DNA of 15,320 nucleotides. Source: Chromera velia (lineage: Eukaryota > Sar > Chromeraceae). How positions within the stretch are numbered: position 1 is the first letter of the stretch; each line of letters opens with the position of its first letter. A program made the translations under genes and the position numbers. Under the pieces are notes generated by a model, which was given only the letters and a program-made list of their open reading frames with translations, was not told the origin of the DNA and did not search any database. The stretch lies in NCBI GenBank assembly GCA_018398765.1, contig JAHBMJ010005918.1, positions 1-15,320 on the forward strand. The letters run 5' to 3'. Of this stretch, positions 1 to 7,732 are shown piece by piece.

Positions 1-228
1 ATGACAGTGTATTAGTTTCTACAAAATGTGCCACATTGTATATGACTGATATAGTCATATTATATATTTTTTGTAAATAATTAGTTGATGAATAAATAAT
101 GTATGATCATCTCTTTCATTCTCAATTATAGGGTATTAGGTGGAAAATTTTAAATTTAGGCTAGAATTTAGGCTTTTTTGAATGAGTTAAGATAAAAGTC
201 CGACTTAAGGGCAAAAGTCCACTTTTAA
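1..228. other. AT-rich non-coding sequence, no gene
   Basis: This stretch is strongly AT-rich and then shifts to mixed composition around position 190. I see no open frame of note. I also see no copia-type primer-binding site and no sequence matching the region after the retroelement at 4571-4835, so it does not look like a 5' LTR or an intact leader. In the frame used downstream, a TAA at 226-228 marks the limit of readable gag-pol. The window probably starts in a degraded or foreign-insertion region upstream of the retroelement, or the element is 5' truncated here. Confidence 0.5.
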
Positions 229-600
229 AGGCACAAGCCTCGGAAAGACCCCAATAGAAAGAACAACAGTTCCCAGAAGAAGCCGCCTCCCCCCTGCCAA
301 CAGATTTTGAAGCCGTCTAAGTCCGGCAGGGGTAAAAAGTGTTGGTGTTGTGACCGGCCCGGTTGCGATCCGAGTACCTGTGATTCCCTGAAGGAGGGAA
401 ATGGTTGCAGTTGCTGTAGGAAAGTGGGGCACTGGAAGGCAACATGCAGGTGCAAAGAATACAGAAAGAAAAAGAAGTCCGGGAAGCAAGGGGGGCAAAC
501 CAACCACTTACGTGGAGATCCAGCAGGGATGATCGACGTGTTGGGTGAGATTCAATTTGGCCCACACACACACTTCGATTTTGGATCTGCCCACTGCGTG
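229..600 (+). pseudogene. Gag nucleocapsid region with two zinc knuckles (remnant)
   Basis: The frame opens after the TAA at 226-228 and begins with a Lys/Arg/Pro-rich stretch, then two closely spaced knuckles. The first (340-381) reads C-x2-C-x4-C-x4-C, with cysteine where histidine normally sits. The second (406-447) is a canonical C-x2-C-x4-H-x4-C retroviral-type knuckle. A very basic Lys-rich segment follows. Such knuckles bind genomic RNA during packaging and reverse transcription. No capsid-like gag sequence is readable upstream. The segment runs on in frame into the protease, so gag and pol were probably one polyprotein, as is usual in copia elements. Confidence 0.75.
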
Positions 601-1110
601 TCTATGCAGTGTTATAAATGCCGCCATGAGTGTGAAAGAGCACTGGTAGACACGGGTACCGAGCGACACCTCGCTAATCGTAGCAGAATGATGAAAGCGG
701 GAGTTCTCGTGAGAGAGGTTCCGTTCTCTGCATAAATCGGGGTGGCTAAGCGCGATCGAGATGGTGAGGCCACGTCCGAGCGCATGATGATCCACGTGAA
801 TAGACTCGGGACTGTTCGGATGCAGGATGAGAACACCGCCACATTCAACATCCACGTGTATCTCACCGATGATGATGTGCCCACCCTGATCATGTTTGAC
901 AGAGTGTCACATATCGACCGCACCGACGAGACGGCATCGTATTTCAAGGTGATTGATGTGCGCGGCAAGTGCCGCCGTATGCAAATCGATGCCCTGAACG
1001 GGACCTGCTGTTCTCGCATTCCGTCCTTCCATCTCCCAGTTGGGGCGGCAAGCCTATCGTTTGACAGTGATCGATGGGGTTTCAAGAAAGAGTCTCTGTG
1101 TGTCCAGAGC
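601..1110 (+). pseudogene. Retroelement aspartic protease region (broken)
   Basis: The active-site triad D-T-G is encoded at 649-657 in the context A-L-V-D-T-G-T. This matches the Asp-Thr/Ser-Gly signature of retropepsin-like proteases, which cleave the gag-pol polyprotein and act as dimers. The frame is interrupted by a TAA at 733-735, about 28 codons past the active site, and then continues unchanged (742 onward) for some 315 codons. The simplest reading is one nonsense mutation inside the protease. The boundary with the GAG-pre-integrase segment is approximate. The assignment rests on the D-T-G motif and its position between the knuckles and the integrase. Confidence 0.65.
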
Positions 1111-1129
1111 GAGGTGCGTAGAATCGATG

Positions 1130-2073
1130 AGATTGAGGAAGCAAGGGTGTGGCATGAGCGGTTCGGAATCCATTTGGGTGCTGAGGCATGGCGCCTCACC
1201 CTTGCCGATGCAGGTCTGCAGGTCACGCAGGCTATGGCAGCGGAGGTTACGGCCACATGTCGTACCTGCCAGCAGAAGCAAGCAGTTCTTCGGTCGCTGC
1301 GGGCAGCGTCGAAGGAAAAAAGCAAGAGGCGTCAGATGAAGAAATTTAGGGACGAGGTCTTTCTGGACACCTGGTTTCCTGGAGATGAAGAGGAGGAGAA
1401 AACTGGTTTCCCCTTCGGTAACCTCTTTGTTGATCTGCATACGAGAGAGAAGTTCGACTCTCCGATGTATGGGCATCGCGAAGCTACAGATTCCCTGCTT
1501 GAGTTCATCGAGTACTACGGAGTTGTGCCGAAGAAAATCCTCACAGATGGAGCTCCTGAACTGCGGGGGGGGAAGTTTGTCTCCCTTTATAATTCATTCA
1601 CCCCCCCTATTCTGTTGGAGCGGGCGCCAACAGGAATTAAGTCTATCCTCAGGTTTGTTGAGCGACCTATCCGTATACACCGAAACTAAGTGCGGGTGGT
1701 GTTCGACCGTTGCCTGGTTCCGAATGAGGGGGGGAGATGGGGTATGAAGATACTGCACAAATTCGCATACGAAGTCAGCTGAGCAGTCGCTATTGAGGGG
1801 AACAAGATCGTCAGTCCTGAAGACCGAAAGAGCCCAGAAGAACGCCGCATCCAAAAGAAACCAGACAGAAAGTTTGTCTTGGGGGATTGGGTGGTTCTCT
1901 GCCATGGGAGGAAGAATCTCTCCCTTGCAGAGAAGCTCTGTATGTTCCTGTATCAGTGGTCTGATCGTATGGCCACTGTCATGTACTGGAATGAGGAGAA
2001 GCAGCGTCTGCAGTCCCTTTCTACCCACCTGTTTCTCATTTCCCCTCTCCGTAATAGAGCGATTGAGGGGTAG
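1130..2073 (+). pseudogene. Copia-type integrase (broken)
   Basis: The N-terminal zinc-binding part has W-H-E-R-F-G-I-H near 1151 and the cysteine pair C-R-T-C near 1258-1269, the HHCC arrangement of GAG-pre-integrase domains. The catalytic core has Asp at 1366-1368 (L-D-T-W), Asp at 1546-1548 (T-D-G-A-P-E) and Glu at 1660-1662 (V-E-R-P), a D-x59-D-x37-E layout consistent with retroviral-type integrases. These enzymes insert cDNA into the chromosome. TAA at 1687 and TGA at 1780 interrupt the frame. The same frame then carries a C-terminal domain with G-D-W-V-V-L (about 1879-1896) and a W-x-x-R-x-A-x-V-x-Y-W-N segment, typical of SH3-like integrase tails, ending at TAG 2071. No frameshift is needed in this part. 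Confidence 0.8.
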
Positions 2074-2660
2074 AAGATGGTAAGAAAGATCTATTCCCTT
2101 CTGAGCAGAGCAGCACCAACAGACGGTCCGGGCGTCCGTTTACCTGTAGTCATGGAAGCGCAGTCCTCTGTGTTTCCTGTCTCTCCTCCCACAGCAGCAG
2201 TGCTCCCTGTTCAGCAGGTTCCAAACCAGGGGGTGGATGTTGAGGCAGGTGGGGGAGTAGGTGTGGGAGAAGAGGAGCAGAAAGACGGGGTCGGGGGAGC
2301 AGAAGGCATAGGGGGTGCAGACGACGCGGGGCTTGGGGGAGGTGAACCTAATGCTCAAGACGGGAGCTAGCACAGGTACACGGGTCTTCTTGTGGAGGCG
2401 AACAAACGACGACATGTGATGATGCAGACCAGGAAGGCGTATCACAAGTCCATTCCTGCTGCGTGGCTGCAGCCAGTCGGAGATGGAAGTGGGAAGTGGA
2501 GACCACAAGGCATAGCACCGCGACCCATTTCAAAGCAGTAGGTGCTCAGGTATTTCGACTTCATAGACGGGTGTCTCCCGCCTGCGATCGAAACACAGGT
2601 TTTTTATGATGCCCCTCCGGGGACCCATCGGTGTCGCCCTCCCAGGTCAGGTGCAAGAGG
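2074..2660 (+). pseudogene. Pol linker between integrase and reverse transcriptase
   Basis: The integrase frame continues past its TAG and encodes a Gly/Glu/Val-rich low-complexity linker (about 2200-2370), then a short stretch with W-L-Q-P and G-K-W-R-P-Q-G before a TAG near 2539. Copia polyproteins usually have a poorly conserved, acidic linker here. The reading frame changes somewhere between about 2600 and 2660, because the following reverse-transcriptase N-terminus is read in the next frame. The exact site cannot be fixed because the linker is not conserved. I see no domain inside it. Confidence 0.55.
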
Positions 2661-3800
2661 GTGAGAATGGAAATGAGAATGAAGGGGTGCAGCCAGCCAC
2701 AGATGAGGCCCCACCCGATGGAATCCCACCTGATGACTCTCTGTTTGAATCTGATCTCCTTCGAAATCAAGATAACCAGGTTGTGAGGGAAGAAGATGGA
2801 GAGAGTGGAGAAAGGTCGGGAGAGGGGTCAGTCAGGTCTCAGGGGCTTCAGGCACTGGGAGTGCTTGAGTTCAAAAAGGGATCAACGCAGCTCTCTGCAG
2901 ATCCTGTAGACGTGAAAGCGGGAAAGTTCGACACCGCTCTGCGAGATGAGTGGCTCCTGAATATCTGTGGGCAAGAGGTGTTTGGAAAGGAAGTGAAAAA
3001 GGAAGAGGTGAAGGCAAAGAGGCTAACAGTGATCAACCTGGGGGCAAGATTCACTTGGAAAGAAAAGGAAGGGGCAGGGGCAAAGAAAGATGGAAAGACG
3101 AAAGAGAATTCAGAGAAGGAGAGGCAGGCAAAGGCGAGGGCGTTCGGGAAAGGGTATCTTGATAAGCGTAAGCTTGATACCTACACCGGCACGCCTGTTC
3201 CCAGCCTTATTTTTCTTTGTGTCATCTGGGCCCTCGCTTTGTGCCTTCAGATGTTTGTCAGTGATGTGAAGGCGCTTTCTTTCAGTCAGACGACACGAAC
3301 AGAGAGAGGGTGTATGCCCGTATGCCCGAGTGGATGCTGCCGATTCCTGATGTCTGTTCCTACCCAGACATGCCTGCAGAGAAGTGGGAGAGAATCGCAG
3401 CATACGTACGTAGCCTGCAGCCAAGGCAGGTGAGAGAGGTCGTACGTGGACTGTACGGCATGCCCGTATCGTCTAAACTTTTCGACGACAAGTGGGTTAG
3501 GGCGATTGAGAAAGTGGGGTACAAGAGAGTTAAGTTGGGGATTGCAATTAACAGAGAGAAGAACGTTCTTATCAATTGGATTGATGACGTTTTCGGTTTG
3601 ATTGCTTTTGGGCAGGTAGATGGACTGGTAAAGCATCATCGGGGGGAGATGCAGTTCGGAAAGCTGTCCAGACTCAACATGGGTGCCTACCGATTCAAGT
3701 ACGCAGGGATGGATTGTGAGGGAGACAGGGGGCAGTGCAGGGTGTCGATGTCCTCGTATTTAGAGGGGGTAGATACCGAAAAGCTGTTTCAAGAATTCAA
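2606..3800 (+). pseudogene. Copia-type reverse transcriptase (RVT_2-like), frameshifted
   Basis: An acidic N-terminal stretch is followed by the fingers: F-x-x-A-L-R-D-E-W, then a lysine-rich loop and K-A-R-A-F-G-K-G-Y (about 3127-3153). This corresponds to the W..K..KARLVAKG pattern of copia enzymes. Motif A Asp is at 3263-3265 (S-D-V-K). A one-base loss at about 3269-3272 then moves the readable frame, and the following G-A-F-F-Q and V-Y-A-R-M-P-E are found in the frame used until the end. R-G-L-Y-G-M lies at about 3454-3471 and the catalytic pair W-I-D-D at 3577-3588. A segment like the copia F-x-x-x-x-L-G region follows. The domain copies element RNA into cDNA; this copy cannot make a full product. 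Confidence 0.85.
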
Positions 3801-4069
3801 AATACATCGGACAGGCGTTGGGGCGACGTCGTCATGCAAAGAGAAAGAGCTTGAGCTTCAGGAAGGAGAGGAGACAGACCCGTCGCTGGAGAAAGTCTAC
3901 AGCAGCGTCATTGGGTGCCTGGGTTGGGGGGTGCGTCTTTCTCCCTTCCATCGGGTATGGTATGATATTTTGGCAAGGTATAGAAAGAAGCTAACGAAAA
4001 GATACCTTGCCATTGTGATCAAAATTCTGTACGAAATAAAGAAGAATCCTGAAGGTCTTTTCTTCCGTC

Positions 4070-4551
4070 GCCTTTCTCACTCCACTCTTCTCAAACTTGT
4101 TTTCTTTGTTGATTCGTCATATGAGAAAGACAGGTATGAAGGCAGACATGCATGGATCGGTCTGCTCATTGATTTGAGGTGGAAGCCAGAGGATAAGCTT
4201 TTCAATCTGTTTACTTGGAGCTCCATGCGGTCGACAGTCAAGCTGAACAGCTTGAGAGCGTTAGAGTTGGTTGGGTGGCAAGAGTGCCTGAAACGAGTGC
4301 CCCGTCTGATCTCTTTTGCCCGAACGCTTCAGAAAGACATGCCTGTCGAATTCCTGATCGATTGCGATCCGTTGTACAATCAAATTCGATCGGGAGTGGC
4401 AGAGAGAGACACAGGAATGCAACACATTCTGGATTGGTGCATTCAGAGATGCCGCCAAGTTCAGGCCAAGGTCGTTTGGATCCTCCGAGCAATTCAGGCA
4501 GCAAATGGTCTTACCAAGCTTCTTGCTTTCGGGGAATCGATTTATACTTAA
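4070..4551 (+). pseudogene. Copia-type RNase H domain, C-terminal end of pol
   Basis: This is the last part of the frame that ends at TAA 4549-4551. F-V-D-S-S-Y near 4108-4125 and F-T-W-S-S-M-R-S-T-V-K-L-N-S near 4210-4251 line up with the copia RNase H pattern (S-D-A-D-W, then I-S-W-S-S-K-x-Q-x-x-V-x-x-S-S-T-E-A-E). An Asp in I-D-C-D-P and the final N-G-L-T-K near 4504-4518 match the D-N and A-D-x-L-T-K positions. RNase H removes the RNA template strand after cDNA synthesis. The S-S-T-E-A-E box is strongly altered (N-S-L-R-A-L-E-L). This part has no internal stop, so decay is uneven along the element. Confidence 0.75.
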
Positions 4552-4835
4552 GCATAAGAGTGCCTGCCTTGAGGGGGTGAGTTGCAACTGGCAGTATGCA
4601 AGGATCAAGACAGTCACTAGATTAAGTGATGCATGCCGGTCGATCCTAGGATCTGTATTATTAATTGTATTAATACAGATGATAATACAGATACAGATGG
4701 ATCGAACAGAACAAAGACACAAGAAAGAGGAAGTCTCTTCATGTTGTTATGAACAGTATTAACTTCTGTAAGGTGTGAACTCTGGATGAGTATGCCTTAG
4801 GAGCCGACTATGCTAAGTACTGCTAAGTCGTTACT
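4552..4835 (+). other. Polypurine tract and possible 3' LTR start
   Basis: Just after the pol stop, GAGGGGG at 4571-4577 is followed by TGAGTTGCAACT. A purine tract directly before a TG dinucleotide is where a copia 3' LTR would begin. A perfect 10-bp hairpin stem, ATCTGTATTA at 4651-4660 with its complement at 4671-4680, is flanked by GATCC and GGATC. No partner LTR copy exists in the window, so LTR identity and end cannot be shown. The region then runs into the foldback element. It contains no gene I can support. Confidence 0.4.
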
Positions 4836-5273
4836 CGAGTGCGGTGCTTTTTGCCCCCTAAAGCGGCGCATTTCCACAAAAAACTCGTTCTCATAATTGG
4901 TAAGGAGTTAGAAGCTGAAACTTTATGTAAAAAGATGTTGTAATGATAGAAAAACAACTATGGAACATATTTTTTATATCATTTCTAGAAACATAGGTTG
5001 CCATACAATTTTTTTTATTTTACGGTCATTTTTTAACAGTTTTTAACAGTAAGAAAAACGGTATAAAACTTATAAAATTTATGTGGCAGCCTATGTTTCT
5101 AGAAATAATATAAAAAATCTGTTTCATAGTTCTTTTTCTATTGTTATAACGTATTACAACGTCTTCTTGCACAAAGTTTCAGCTTCTAACTCCTTACCAA
5201 TTATGAGAACGAGTTTTTTGCGGAAAAGCGCCGGTCTCCTATGCAGAGGGGGGGGCGAAAAGCACCCCACTCG
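4836..5273. repeat. Foldback element / MITE-like long inverted repeat (~438 bp)
   Basis: The outer ends are CGAGTGCGGTGCTTTTTGCC (from 4836) and, inverted, the GGGGCGAAAAGCACCCCACTCG end at 5273. Inside, 4882-4928 is a near-perfect inverted copy of 5169-5219 (AACTCGTTCTCATAATTGG and its complement). The inverted match continues with small indels to the AACATAGG block near 4990 paired with CCTATGTT near 5090. The centre, about 5005-5075, is an AT-rich spacer with short TTTTTAACAG direct repeats. Arms of about 165-195 bp around a short spacer fit a foldback or MITE-type DNA element moved by a transposase encoded elsewhere, or an inverted duplication. I find no clear target-site duplication. It has no coding capacity. 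Confidence 0.8.
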
Positions 5274-5330
5274 CCCCCGGCATGCATTAAATTCCTAGGT
5301 CTTTGCAGAGTCAACCCTAAGACGTGGATT

Positions 5331-5402
5331 TTAATTAGTTAGTTAGTTAGTTTAGTTTATGACTTCATAGAGAACTAACTACGTAACTAAACTAACTAAA
5401 CA
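5331..5402. repeat. Palindromic TTAG-repeat cluster
   Basis: About four TTAG units plus TTTAG variants (about 5335-5359) face an inverted set of CTAA-type units (about 5374-5400). At least 15 bases, TTAGTTAGTTTAGTT, pair across a spacer of about 25 bases. It could form a stem-loop. It may be an expanded simple repeat or the core of a small inverted-repeat element. Confidence 0.6.
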
Positions 5403-5414
5403 GTTTTGACCTAT

Positions 5415-5438
5415 ATGATGATGATGATGATGATGATG
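5415..5438 (+). repeat. ATG trinucleotide microsatellite (8 units)
   Basis: Eight uninterrupted ATG/GAT repeats. They are not inside any credible coding frame and form a simple-sequence tract likely to vary in length between strains. Confidence 0.9.
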
Positions 5439-6437
5439 TATGAGGTTAAAGCCGGTGACCCATATAGGCTCTGGCCAACCTAGTATTTCCTGTATAGATT
5501 CGATCCCTCGACTTAGGCCCCACTGAGGCATTTATATGGATCAAAGCCTAGCTAGGGTGGAAATGGAAATAAAAACAGAAGGTAGCTCCACCCTTAAGCA
5601 ACCAGGGTTAAAAACCACCTGCATCGGAATAGACTTGCAGTGGTAGAAGAAACGACCGAGAGGGAAGACAAAGCCAGAAAGGGAGACTGAAAAAGAGAAG
5701 CAAAAGAATGTGTCCATGTCAGACTGAGAAATGGTAAGGAGTGCAGTCTACAGGGTAAGAACCATATGGAACACTTCCCTGGATACTGACTCCTGAGGAA
5801 GGGCTCGGCTGCTGAGCACAGTAAACAGTCAGCAGTGAAGAAGGAATATACACAAGATCAAACGAGAATCAGATGAGACATAGGCACAGTGACTTCGCTT
5901 CCTTGGGGCTGACTAAACTGACTGGAGTACGGTACCTACGGTAGTTCTATCAGTCTTTCCTGTCCTTCAGTAAGACTAAAGGTCATTGACAACTCCATAG
6001 GGCACGATCTATTTTCGAGACAGTGAAATTATGAGCAAAAAACCAGACAGGAAAAAGAAAAAGAAAGAAAAGAGAAGAGATGAAAAGAAGATGAGAAAGA
6101 GAAAAACAGAGAGTCCAGCTAAAAAAGCTGTATCCACGCCGTGCGGATACGAGCGCCCTGCCCCCCCCGCGCCCGCGTGAGCTCAAGCACGTCCCCCCCC
6201 GCGCGTTTCACGTTTCTCTCTCTGTTAGATTCTAGCTCTGAACCCGCCTCATACACTCAAACGGAGAAAAACAGGAAATAACCATCTGGAGGCAATCGGA
6301 TCAAGACTTTACCGTTTACGAAGGCAAGTTGAAATTGCCCGTACGCCGGCAACAGGGTGTTTCTCGAGAAGCAGTGTAAAAATCTCTCTTACTTTCTTAA
6401 AGTTTTCGTTCTCGCACACCGCCCATCCTAACTGTTA

Positions 6438-7085
6438 CTTTGCCATCTGTTGTGCCCACACAATTAAGTCTAACTCAGAGCGTGCGTCTCTTACTTCCTC
6501 CAAAAGCCTATCCATGCGTCTTCTTTCCATTTCCGTCCCTTTACATTCTGTCACTTTGTGAACAATATCATTCAATTTACCCCATCCATATATGTTAAGG
6601 GGGCAGTGCTCGTAGACAGACTCTACCTCCCCATTCAAAACTCCTCCCCCCCCCCCTAACAGTGCATGGGCAATCGGCCTAACGTTGGCCTTCGAACAGA
6701 GCAGCCTCCTAGGGAGAGGTCGATTCGGAACCATAGGAACTCGCCGCCCGCTTAAGCCAGTCCATCCTCCCATGACAAGACGGGCCAAGCCCTGTCTAGA
6801 CGGATATTCAATTTAAAAGACCGAAGGCCTCACTCCATTGGGGAAAACACCTCCCCATCCTGCCTACCGTCCCCTACCCTGCTGGCCCTCTTTCTACAGA
6901 CTTTGAGAACGGGAGGTTGCGACAAACCAGTCGTCCAACCATTCTTGTGCTTCTCTACCTTTCCCTTTGACAGCAAGCTTTCTTCTCATTACTGCTTTCC
7001 CACCCAGGCCTGAGTGCACCCCCGCATCAGAGAAGAATTCAGGAGCAAAAAGTCCTGTCAACAGCTAGTTTGACAGACCTTTACC
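6438..7085 (-). repeat. Tandem unit 1: LINE 3' region (648 bp)
   Basis: This unit is directly repeated at 7086-7732 with an offset of 648 bases; both units end in GACCTTTACC. On the - strand it encodes the LINE C-terminal tail, including L-C-S-K, E-S-V-Y-E-H-C-P-L (an H-C-P zinc-like motif) and an Arg/Glu-rich helix, ending in M-A-K and TAA at 6435-6437. In this unit that tail is open for 117 codons (6435-6788). The unit includes an 11-C run near 6646-6656. I count 26 substitutions relative to the other unit, all transitions. Confidence 0.9.
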
Positions 7086-7732
7086 CTTTGCCATCTGTTG
7101 TGCCTATACAATTAAGTCTAACTCAGAGCGTGCGTCTCTTACTTCCTCCAAAAGCCTATCCATGCGTCTTCTTTCCATTTCCGTCCCTTTACATTCTATC
7201 ACTTTGTGAACAACATCATTCAATTTACCCCGTCCATATATATCAAGGGGGCAGTGCTTGTAGACAGACTCTACCTCCCCGTTCAAAACTCCTCCCCCCC
7301 CCCTAGCAGTGCACGGGCAATCGGCCTAACGTTGGCCTTCGAACAGAGCAGCCTCCTAGGGAGAGGTCGATTCGGAACCATAGGAACTCGCCGCCCGCTT
7401 AAGCCAGTCTATCCTCCCATGACAAGACGGGCCAAGCCCTGTCTAGACGGATGTTCAATTTAGAAGACCGAAGGCCTCACTCCATTGGGGAAAACACCTC
7501 CCCATCCTGCCTACCGCCCCCTACCCTGCCGGCCCTCTTTCTGCAGACTCTGAGAACAGGAGGTTGCGACAAACCAGTCGTCCAACCATTCTTGTGCTTC
7601 TCTACCTCTCCCTTCGACAGCAAGCTTTCTTCTCATTACTGCTTTCTCACCCAGGCCCGAGTGCACCCCCGCATCAGAGAAGAATTCAGGAGCAAAAGGT
7701 CCTATCAACAGCTAGCTTGACAGACCTTTACC
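7086..7732 (-). repeat. Tandem unit 2: LINE 3' region (647 bp)
   Basis: Second copy of the 648-bp unit, joined head to tail to the first and adjoining the body of the LINE at 7733. The same tail is read on the - strand at about 7104-7286 with E-S-V-Y-K-H-C-P-L. A stop replaces a Trp codon close to the end (V-then-stop where unit 1 has V-W-A-Q-Q), and the unit reads past its M-A-K into the start of unit 1. The C-run is one base shorter than in unit 1. Because the LINE body joins unit 2, unit 1 is probably the added copy, but array order cannot prove it. Confidence 0.9.

Larger units (their letters stand above)
229..4577 (+). mobile_element. Degenerate Ty1/copia-type LTR retrotransposon
   Basis: Domain order on the + strand is zinc knuckles, aspartic protease, integrase, reverse transcriptase, RNase H. 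Integrase before reverse transcriptase is the order that defines the copia superfamily (Pseudoviridae-like elements). Coding runs in one frame from 229 to about 2600, changes frame until about 3270, then returns to the first frame up to the TAA at 4549-4551. In-frame stops lie at 733, 1687, 1780, 2071 and 2368, with a further TAG near 2539. A polypurine tract, GAGGGGG, follows at 4571-4577. The N-terminal gag half and the 5' LTR are not visible, so the copy is broken and probably 5' truncated. It is clearly a non-autonomous fossil. Its lineage looks divergent from plant and fungal copia elements, judged from unusual motif residues. Confidence 0.9.
5274..6434. other. Non-coding interval with simple repeats and purine-rich tracts
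   Basis: No frame here resembles a protein. It contains a TTAG-type palindromic repeat and an ATG microsatellite (listed separately). Purine-rich stretches lie at about 5640-5720 and 6043-6118 (repeated GAAAA/GAGA units), with GC-rich C-runs at about 6160-6200. The sequence at 5497-5507, GATTCGATCCC, resembles an RNA polymerase III B box but has no convincing A box at the right distance. I assign no function. Confidence 0.5.

Noticed and set aside
612-1476. - strand open frames of 237 and 140 codons opposite the copia element
   Set aside because: They are the antisense of well-supported protease and integrase coding sequence and show no family motif.
2606-3433. Apparent membrane segment L-I-F-L-C-V-I-W-A-L-A-L-C-L near 3205-3246 as a transmembrane protein
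   Set aside because: It sits exactly where the copia reverse transcriptase has its hydrophobic segment before motif A, so it is part of the polymerase fold.
4215-4722. Open frames overlapping the RNase H region in other frames and on the - strand
   Set aside because: The main + frame carries the RNase H motifs through to 4551; the others are frame shadows.
5083-5298. 71-codon + frame starting in the first foldback element
   Set aside because: It is formed by the right arm of the inverted repeat and a G-run; no protein features.
5440-5560. Possible tRNA-derived SINE or tRNA gene around GATTCGATCCC (5497-5507)
   Set aside because: The B-box-like match is isolated; the only A-box-like sequence (near 5465) is weak and too close, and no cloverleaf can be drawn.
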